From contig NZ_CAJQYY010000012.1 in assembly GCF_907164575.1 (NCBI RefSeq), positions 116,280-180,279 on the forward strand: 64,000 bases of DNA. Reading direction: 5' to 3'. The notes beneath the pieces were generated by a model, which was given only the letters and a program-made list of their open reading frames with translations, ran no database searches and was not told where the DNA came from. Both the position numbers and the translations under genes were made by a program. This DNA comes from Paraburkholderia gardini (GTDB lineage Bacteria; Pseudomonadota; Gammaproteobacteria; Burkholderiales; Burkholderiaceae). Positions 28,505 through 33,824 of the stretch are shown in pieces. Position 1 is the first letter of the stretch, and every line of letters begins with the position of its first letter.

Positions 28505-29038
28505 TCAGTCGAGAAAGACGTAGTCGGCGAGGTAAGGGCTTCGGCCTTCCTGACCTTCCCGCGTGCACGGATGAAGCGGCGCGATGCCGCCTCGCGTGTT
28601 CCAGCGCTGCACGTAGCGTACCGATGCCAGTTGCCCTGGTCCGCCTGCACTGGTTGCCTGCAGTAACAGCAACGGAATGCTGCCCGGCTGCTGCGAATTA
28701 GGCATCTGCTGCAGCACCTTGCCGGTAATTCTGCTGCCGTCCGTTGCTTCCCATGTCGGCCCGGCATAGTGTTTTGCCACCAGTTTTCCCGATCCGTCGT
28801 ACAGATCAGCTTGCGGCGCCTTGAAGACCCACGCCAGATGATTGTTCTGGTCGCGCCTGCACACGTAGATCTGCACGCCGGAAGCGTCAAGCGATGCGAC
28901 GACATGTTGTGCGCCGGCAGGTTGCAGTTCGGGCGGCGGAGTTGCCTGCGCTGTCGCGATGCAGCACGCCGCGAGCCCGGTGCAACATGTGATGACGCGG
29001 TGCGCCAGGCGGCCCGATCGATAAGCGTTGCGTGTCAT
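28505..29038 (-). CDS. DUF3455-family exported protein
   Basis: 177 aa from the ATG at 29038, which has an excellent GGAGG ribosome site; a start at 29065 is less likely. An N-terminal signal peptide covers about residues 1-32 (CCTGLAACCIATAQA). The body has the family features VYVCRRDQNNHLAWVFKAPQADLYD-like sequence (an ABC-type IYVC start, then DLYDGSGKLVAKHYAGPTWE), the GSRITGKV block, and the C-terminal YVQRWNTRGGIAP with PYLADYVFLD. DUF3455 proteins are secreted and of unknown function in bacteria and fungi. Next upstream on the strand is the NTF2-like gene. Confidence 0.8.
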   Translation of the reverse strand: MTRNAYRSGRLAHRVITCCTGLAACCIATAQATPPPELQPAGAQHVVASLDASGVQIYVCRRDQNNHLAWVFKAPQADLYDGSGKLVAKHYAGPTWEATDGSRITGKVLQQMPNSQQPGSIPLLLLQATSAGGPGQLASVRYVQRWNTRGGIAPLHPCTREGQEGRSPYLADYVFLD

Positions 29039-29088
29039 ATGTCCTCCGGAGCGAAGGCCGGTCAAACCGCTTGCGCGAAGACGTGCCT

Positions 29089-29574
29089 TCAGCCGCGCGC
29101 GGCCTTTGCGCGCCAGGCATCGAGGCCACGCCGGGCCTGATTACGGATTGCGCCCTGAACGAACGGCGTCCATCCCAGCAGCGTACCCTTGATTCCCAGT
29201 GCCTGTCGCGTCCAGCCCCACAGGTCGAAGGTATCGCGCTGCTCGACGATGAGTCCGCCGCTAAAACGAAACCGCGACTGGACGTGATTCACCACCGGCC
29301 GGCCGCTTTGCGTGAACATGTAACGGGCGATCCATTTCGCGCTGCCGCTGGTTTCGTCCGCATCGACCTGGTTGAAGGAAACGGAAAAATCCTGCGCACG
29401 TTGGGTGAGCATGCGCCACATATCGCCGGCTTCACTGCCGCGCAGTTCGCCGAACACCGGATCGCCAAAGACGACGTCTTCGGCATAACAGGCGCTCATC
29501 GTCTCTGCGTCCAGCTGCTGGAACGCCTGATAGAAACGCTCGATCAGGGCAGCGTTCGCATGGTCCATTTTCAT
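29089..29574 (-). CDS. NTF2-like (SnoaL-type) domain protein
   Basis: 161 aa from the ATG at 29574 with a GGGGAG ribosome site. The fold is the cone-shaped NTF2/SnoaL type: an N-terminal helix pair (ALIERFYQAFQQLDAETMSA), then CYAEDVVFGDPVFGELRGSE and the sheet region SGSAKWIARYMFTQSGRPVVN and FRFSGGLIVEQRDTFDLWGW. Such proteins serve as small enzymes or ligand binders; no specific function can be given. A ModE-type box lies 139 bases upstream (29713-29740), but it may instead serve a small gene on the other strand. Confidence 0.8.
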   Translation of the reverse strand: MKMDHANAALIERFYQAFQQLDAETMSACYAEDVVFGDPVFGELRGSEAGDMWRMLTQRAQDFSVSFNQVDADETSGSAKWIARYMFTQSGRPVVNHVQSRFRFSGGLIVEQRDTFDLWGWTRQALGIKGTLLGWTPFVQGAIRNQARRGLDAWRAKAARG

Positions 29575-29712
29575 GATCTCCCCGTGTGATTCCTGAACAT
29601 GCAGCACCGCACACCCGCGGCAAGGCAGGCTGCGCTTCGCCGGTTCAACAGGTTGCCTGCAACAGGGATGCCTGTCCAGTGGCGGGCCCTGTTCCTAAGG
29701 GTTTCACCATTT

Positions 29713-29740
29713 TTCGTTATATCCGATAGAATATAGCGAT
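29713..29740. promoter_or_regulatory. ModE-type operator 1
   Basis: TTCGTTATATC - 6 bases - AATATAGCGAT. Against the E. coli ModE consensus as I recall it (ATCGNTATATA-N6-TATATAACGAT) each half matches 9 of 11 (counting N) with the exact 6-base spacer. It lies 60 bases before a possible small gene (+) and 139 before the NTF2-like gene (-). Confidence 0.6.
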
Positions 29741-29800
29741 GCGCCTGTCGAACGGCTCCTGTCAGGGCAACAGGCGGTGAATATCACGTGGAGGTGCAGG

Positions 29801-29998
29801 TTGGTCCGCAGTCGGCGCATGATTTCTGATCGATCGATCTGGCCCGGTGAGCCTTCGGGCGATTTCGTGTCGACGATTACGGCTCTGAAGCTCACATCGG
29901 ATCTCGAACGTGCCGAGCTGATCGTGGGTCTGTGCGTCGAGCATGTGCTGAACCGGCACTTTCCCAGGCGTCTGCTTGAGCGGGCTTCGCCCACGTAA
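29801..29998 (+). CDS. possible 65-aa protein behind a ModE box
   Basis: A TTG at 29801 preceded by GGAGG 6 bases upstream opens a 65-codon frame ending in TAA. An ATG at 29819 is an alternative. The product includes DFVSTITALKLTSDLERAEL and a hydrophobic helix IVGLCVEHVLNRHF; no family is recognised. It supports being real that it has a good ribosome site and a ModE-type operator 60 bases upstream. Against it are the non-ATG start and open frames on the opposite strand. Confidence 0.3.
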   Translation: MVRSRRMISDRSIWPGEPSGDFVSTITALKLTSDLERAELIVGLCVEHVLNRHFPRRLLERASPT

Positions 29999-30049
29999 CA
30001 AACATCGGAAAACCCCGGCCGTCGGCGTTGTATCACGATTGAAATTTGC

Positions 30050-30077
30050 ATCGATGTATACGGTAGTATATTTCGCT
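30050..30077. promoter_or_regulatory. ModE-type operator 2, before the DUF2325 gene
   Basis: ATCGATGTATA - 6 bases - TATATTTCGCT. The left half matches 10 of 11 and the right half 8 of 11 positions of the recalled ModE consensus, with the correct spacer. It lies 79 bases before the DUF2325 start at 30157. Confidence 0.55.
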
Positions 30078-30102
30078 GAAGTGAAGTTGCACGGTGGAGA
30101 AG

Positions 30103-30116
30103 CGCTGTCGACAGCG
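30103..30116. promoter_or_regulatory. perfect 14-bp palindrome before the DUF2325 gene
   Basis: CGCTGTCGACAGCG is a perfect 14-bp palindrome 40 bases before the ATG. It may be an operator or a 5' leader hairpin. Confidence 0.35.
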
Positions 30117-30156
30117 TCAAACCTGCCGTAAAACCGGAACAGGATTCGAGGTCATC

Positions 30157-31494
30157 ATGCACACTCCGCCGTTTCGTCTCGCCCGCACGCCGGGCCTCGC
30201 TCAACCCGAAGACGAGGCTGGAGCCTGGCCGCGTACGGGCGATGCATGTTGCCAGCCGACGCGGCCGCAGTTGTCCAGCTCAAGGCGCCGTGTGCGCCTT
30301 GCTGAGCTCGATCCGCATCTGCACTGCTCGGTCATCGGCACCTGCCTGACGACGCACGAACTGCGCAAGATCGTGTCGAAGTTCGCCGACGTGGACCGGG
30401 AGCATGCGAGCGACCTTGAGATTCACCACGCGGCAGTCGAGCTTGCCATGGAAGGCGGCGCGGGTGGCAAGGCACTGCACAAGGCGCTGGATGAGCGCTA
30501 CGTGGGCGCCATACGGCGTTTCGACAAGGCGCGCGACGCCGAAGCGCTACTTGCCATGTGGGATGAAGCGCTCGCGAACGGTGACATTCCGCCCGCGTAC
30601 TGGGCGCTGATGACGCATCCGCAAGCGACGATGCACGAGCGGCAGGTCGCGTTTGGCGCGTTGCACATGCTGTCGCATCTGGTGGGCGCGGCGAACCGCG
30701 CCGATATTCGTCGCCTTGTCGCACTGGAAGCGGAGAGTGCGACATTGCGCGACAGGGTCGAGCGCCAGCAGAAGCGTCTGCACGAAATGAGCATCCAGCG
30801 GGATACGTCGATTCGCGAACTCTCGGCGCAAATCGCGCAGCTAACGATGCAACTCGAGCGCAAGAGCACAAGCGATGAAGCGAGCTTTCAAGCCGAGGTG
30901 TCGACGCTGCGCGATGCACTCGCGGCCCGCGACGCGCGCCTTGCGCTCCACACGAGCCGGCGCGAGGCCGCTGAGCAGCGCGCGGCAAAAGAGCAGGAAT
31001 ACGCGCAGGCGCTACGCGAGAGTCTCGACGAAGCACTCGCGCTGCTTGACATCGTGCAGGCCGAAGCAGGTGCCATGGAGCGAACGATGCCGCTTTCCGC
31101 GGAAGCGCCCGATGCGCATCAGGCACTTCTCGATGCGTTAGGCGGCAAGCGCATCGTCTACGTGGGCGGGCGGCCGGGCTCGAACGCCGCGCTCCGGCGA
31201 ATCGTCGAATCGGCGGGCGGAGCGTTGACATTGCATGACGGTGGCGTTGAAGACAGAAAAGGTCTGCTGGCGGCGGCGTTGCCGCGTGCGGACATGGTGG
31301 TTTTTCCGGTCGACTGCGTGGACCACGATTCGATGAACATGCTCAAGCGCGTGTGCGAACGACATCAGGTCACGTATTACCCGTTGCGTACCGCCAGCAT
31401 CGCAAGCTTCGTCGAACGGGTGACGCGTGCCCACGCGGCGTCTCTCGCGGCAGGTGCGCCACGCGCCTCGCGGTTTTGTCTGCGACACGGTTGA
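30157..31494 (+). CDS. DUF2325-domain coiled-coil protein
   Basis: 445 aa from the ATG at 30157, preceded by GAGG. After about 50 variable residues comes a helical region (HCSVIGTCLTTHELRKIVSK ... YWALMTHPQATMHERQVAFG). A coiled coil follows over roughly residues 205-330 (RDRVERQQKRLHEMSIQRDT and following). The C-terminal DUF2325 domain covers about 345-435: KRIVYVGGRPGSNAALRRIV, DGGVEDRKG, ADMVVFPVDCVDHDSMNMLK. DUF2325 has a Rossmann-like look and no assigned biochemical role. The gene is convergent with the ModE-like regulator and has a ModE-type box in its upstream region, suggesting molybdenum-responsive expression. Confidence 0.8.
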   Translation: MHTPPFRLARTPGLAQPEDEAGAWPRTGDACCQPTRPQLSSSRRRVRLAELDPHLHCSVIGTCLTTHELRKIVSKFADVDREHASDLEIHHAAVELAMEGGAGGKALHKALDERYVGAIRRFDKARDAEALLAMWDEALANGDIPPAYWALMTHPQATMHERQVAFGALHMLSHLVGAANRADIRRLVALEAESATLRDRVERQQKRLHEMSIQRDTSIRELSAQIAQLTMQLERKSTSDEASFQAEVSTLRDALAARDARLALHTSRREAAEQRAAKEQEYAQALRESLDEALALLDIVQAEAGAMERTMPLSAEAPDAHQALLDALGGKRIVYVGGRPGSNAALRRIVESAGGALTLHDGGVEDRKGLLAAALPRADMVVFPVDCVDHDSMNMLKRVCERHQVTYYPLRTASIASFVERVTRAHAASLAAGAPRASRFCLRHG

Positions 31495-31529
31495 CTGCAA
31501 TCGGGCGCTACCAGGCGGAATCAGTCCGC

Positions 31530-31916
31530 TCAGCGTTTGACGAGTCTGGTGAGCGCGGTGATCTGGGCCGCGCATGCCGCGGCGGCCTGTTGTTCGATGT
31601 CGCGATACAGACGGATGATCTCTTCGCCGACGGGCGTGAGGACGCTGCCGCCGCCGCTCTGGCCGCCGTGTTCCGAGACGGTAGCGGGCGATTTGAGCGA
31701 GCGGTTCAGTTCGTCCATCAGCAGCCACGCGCGCCGGTACGACATGTTGAGGCTGCGTGCAGCCGCTGAAATCGAACCGTGCTCCCGCACGGCTTCGAGC
31801 AGTGAGACCTTGCCAGGCCCGAGCGCGATCGTGCCTGCCTGCTGGATGCGCATGCGAAAGCGCACCTCCGGTCGGGCTTGTGCCAGATTCTTCATGTTGT
31901 TTGCGGGTTTAGCCAT
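31530..31916 (-). CDS. HTH-only ModE-like molybdate regulator
   Basis: About 128 aa from the ATG at 31916 (31928 and 31895 are alternatives; none has a clear ribosome site). The ModE/LysR-type winged helix is intact: LGPGKVSLLEAVREHGSISA, ARSLNMSYRRAWLLMDELNR, the GGQSGGGSVLTPVGEEIIRL wing and a terminal helix. The two Mop (TOBE) molybdate-binding domains of full ModE are absent. It may dimerise and bind DNA without sensing molybdate itself, or borrow sensing from the separate molbindin at 33311. It is the last gene of a minus-strand run with the nifQ-like, molybdopterin-fold and mop genes. A full ModE is at 61728. Confidence 0.88.
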   Translation of the reverse strand: MAKPANNMKNLAQARPEVRFRMRIQQAGTIALGPGKVSLLEAVREHGSISAAARSLNMSYRRAWLLMDELNRSLKSPATVSEHGGQSGGGSVLTPVGEEIIRLYRDIEQQAAAACAAQITALTRLVKR

Positions 31917-31964
31917 GCGCGAAAGCATACACGATGGCGACGCGCGTTCGCGCAGGCAGGTGCG

Positions 31965-32597
31965 TCAATGTCCGTGCGGGAAGCAGTAACCGAAGTCTTC
32001 GCATCCCGGGCAACCCGGCGCCGGGCCAGGTTCCGTTCCGCGAGCCAGCGCGAGTTCACGCGCGAGAAATTTTTTCCATCGCAGGCTGGCGGTATTGCGG
32101 ATGACCAGCGTCGGGAAATAACGCTCGAGCATCGCGGTTACGTCGTCACGGCCGCTTAAGCCGAGATCGCGCCACAGATGATCCGGCCTCAGACATGCAT
32201 GCGCGACGATCGCCGCGATGCAGCGCATGTCGTCCTCGTTTGTCGACGGGTTTGCGTGGGTTTGAAGCAATGCGGCAAGCGCGCTCAAAAAATCCGCGTG
32301 TGCTGAAGCGGGAAGCGTAGCCGGCAACGCCGGAATGCGTGGTGGCTTTGCTACGTTTGGGAAGTGTCGTTTAAAAAGGGCGTCCAGCGCATTTTGCGTA
32401 ACGCCGAGCAGTGCGATTTCTCCGCGCACTTCGCGCGCCGCGATCAGGCGCGCAAACAATCGTGCGTCTGGCGTGGGCGATTCGTCCGTCGCGACGAGCA
32501 GTTCGTTCTCGCGCGCAGCGGATGCTTCGTCCAGGTTCGATGCATGCAGTGCCGTGGATGGTACCGGCGGACTTACGCGGGGCGAGTGCTCGTTCAT
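31965..32597 (-). CDS. nifQ: NifQ-like protein lacking the first motif cysteine
   Basis: 210 aa. NifQ donates molybdenum for the nitrogenase cofactor. The C-terminus aligns by eye with NifQ: RWKKFLARELALARG followed by GPAPGCPGCEDFGYCFP. The family motif is Cx4-Cx2-Cx5-C; here the second to fourth cysteines are present but the first is replaced by Gly. Upstream helices (LFARLIAAREVRGEIALLGV, LDALFKRHFP, IVAHACLRPDHLWRDLGLSG) fit NifQ. No nif structural genes lie in the window; neighbours are molybdenum-related instead. It may be a Mo-handling protein for another pathway. It starts 12 bases after the upstream gene's stop. Confidence 0.78.
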   Translation of the reverse strand: MNEHSPRVSPPVPSTALHASNLDEASAARENELLVATDESPTPDARLFARLIAAREVRGEIALLGVTQNALDALFKRHFPNVAKPPRIPALPATLPASAHADFLSALAALLQTHANPSTNEDDMRCIAAIVAHACLRPDHLWRDLGLSGRDDVTAMLERYFPTLVIRNTASLRWKKFLARELALARGTEPGPAPGCPGCEDFGYCFPHGH

Positions 32598-32609
32598 AAA
32601 GCGGCGGGT

Positions 32610-33134
32610 TTAAGGCCTGAGTACCCGCGTTTCAATTCGCGCGAGCCGCTTCACATGGCGCGGCGCGGAATGAATGTCCGTGCCGGAGAAGAGCACTGGC
32701 GCGCCATGCTCCGCGTCCAGCGGCTGGCCGCCGCATTCACAGGCAATCAGAACCTGTTCGCCCACAGGCGTATTGAACAGTTCGTGCCACGAAAACGTGA
32801 CCGCGTATCCGTCATGAGCGCTTGCGATCATCACCATCCGCTTGAAATCTCCCGGCGAATCGCAGCGCAGGCCGGCAAGACTGATGAGTTCCTTGAGCAG
32901 GACACCGCGATAACGATCGACCGTGCGGATAAACCGGTCGGTCGTGAAGCACTGCAGGTCGAAGGTATCGGCAAGTACGTTCGCGCGCGCCCTCAGTTCA
33001 TCCACGGAAAACGACATGGCGCGCAATACGTCGCCCGTCAGCGAAATCCCGCCAGGCGTTGCATGCTCCGCAATCGCCGGTGCTGTCGATGTCATGACCT
33101 GCTCGAATTTTGCCGCGGTATCTGCCATACCCAT
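32610..33134 (-). CDS. stand-alone molybdopterin-oxidoreductase-fold protein
   Basis: 174 aa from the ATG at 33134 (GGAGG 8 bases upstream; the frame extends to 33155). It resembles the sulfite-oxidase molybdopterin-binding fold: MSFSVDELRA, YRGVLLKELISLAGL, MVMIASAHDGYAVTFSWHEL, GEQVLIACECGGQPL, HGAPVLFSG and VKRLARIE match that family's order. It is only about half the size of catalytic family members and has no signal peptide or dimerisation domain. The candidate Mo-ligand cysteine could be that in FDLQCFTTDRF, but this is uncertain. It is upstream of the nifQ-like gene in one transcription direction and has a ModE-type box just before it. Confidence 0.72.
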   Translation of the reverse strand: MGMADTAAKFEQVMTSTAPAIAEHATPGGISLTGDVLRAMSFSVDELRARANVLADTFDLQCFTTDRFIRTVDRYRGVLLKELISLAGLRCDSPGDFKRMVMIASAHDGYAVTFSWHELFNTPVGEQVLIACECGGQPLDAEHGAPVLFSGTDIHSAPRHVKRLARIETRVLRP

Positions 33135-33167
33135 CTTCGATCCTCCGCCGGCCATGCCGGCTTGTTC

Positions 33168-33195
33168 ATCGCTATGTCTCTGGGTATATTACGCT
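33168..33195. promoter_or_regulatory. ModE-type operator 3, before the molybdopterin-fold gene
   Basis: ATCGCTATGTC - 6 bases - TATATTACGCT. Each half matches 9 of 11 positions of the recalled ModE consensus with the exact spacer. It lies 33 bases before the gene start at 33134 (minus strand), where a repressor would overlap the promoter. Confidence 0.6.
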
Positions 33196-33227
33196 GCGAT
33201 CGGGCGCGATTGCACGCCGGATCGCTC

Positions 33228-33242
33228 GATATGCATCATATC
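33228..33242. promoter_or_regulatory. GATATG-CAT-CATATC palindrome
   Basis: A perfect 6-bp inverted repeat with 3-base spacer lies 33 bases upstream of ModE-type operator 3, in the gap between mop and the molybdopterin-fold gene. It does not match the ModE pattern, so a second regulator could bind. Confidence 0.3.
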
Positions 33243-33310
33243 CGCCGGCATATTCTGATCTTTGCGCTTCGTGGCGCGTTGCCGCGCCGGCATCGGGTTG
33301 CGCGCGACGG

Positions 33311-33739
33311 TTACTGGTCGACGCCCACGATCACGCTCGATGCCTTGAAGACCGCCGCGGCAGCCTTGCCGCTGGCGAGCCCGAGACGCTCGACGCTGTC
33401 GTTGGTGATGATCGCCGCGATCTGCGCACCGCCGGCTGCGGCGATGATGACCTCGGCATTCACCGCGCCCTTGTTCACGGTCGAAACCGTGCCCGCGACG
33501 ACGTTGCGCGCCGACACCTTGCTGCCGTCGACATCGACCATCACGAGCACCGACGAAGCCTTCACCAGCGCGAACGCCGGTTTGCCCGCCGCAAGCCCCA
33601 GTGCTGCTGCGCTGCCGTGCGTGATGACGGCGACGATGTCGAGGCCGTCCTGCGTGCGCAGCGCGATTTCGTCGTTGACGGCGCCGGCCTTGACGCTCGT
33701 GACCTGACCGGAAAAATGATTACGGGCACTCGTTCGCAT
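33311..33739 (-). CDS. mop: molbindin with two Mop (TOBE) domains
   Basis: 142 aa from the ATG at 33739. It consists almost entirely of two Mop repeats: MRTSARNHFSGQVTSVKAGA ... ALGLAAGKPAFALVKASSVL and VSARNVVAGTVSTVNKGAVN ... RLGLASGKAAAAVFKASSVI. The SARN/GxV/KxGAVN/KASSV features bind molybdate or tungstate oxyanions between subunits. Such molbindins store or buffer molybdate in the cytosol. It is the first gene of the minus-strand molybdenum run, separated from the next gene by 176 bases holding ModE-type operator 3. Confidence 0.93.
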   Translation of the reverse strand: MRTSARNHFSGQVTSVKAGAVNDEIALRTQDGLDIVAVITHGSAAALGLAAGKPAFALVKASSVLVMVDVDGSKVSARNVVAGTVSTVNKGAVNAEVIIAAAGGAQIAAIITNDSVERLGLASGKAAAAVFKASSVIVGVDQ

Positions 33740-33824
33740 GTCTGTCTCCGTGTGAGATTCCCGTCGAAGCAATCGGCGGAGGTCGGGTTGAGAAAGCGGA
33801 TCAGTGTACCCGAAGCGTTCCAGC

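Noticed and set aside
29704..30204. 166-codon minus-strand frame across the ModE-box region
   Set aside because: No start region or family similarity, crosses two probable operators, and reads like random sequence; the shorter plus-strand frame with a ribosome site is preferred at low confidence.
31965..32597. Evidence for a nitrogen-fixation cluster
   Set aside because: Only the NifQ-like gene hints at this; no nifHDK, nifENB or nif regulators are in the window, so I do not claim diazotrophy.
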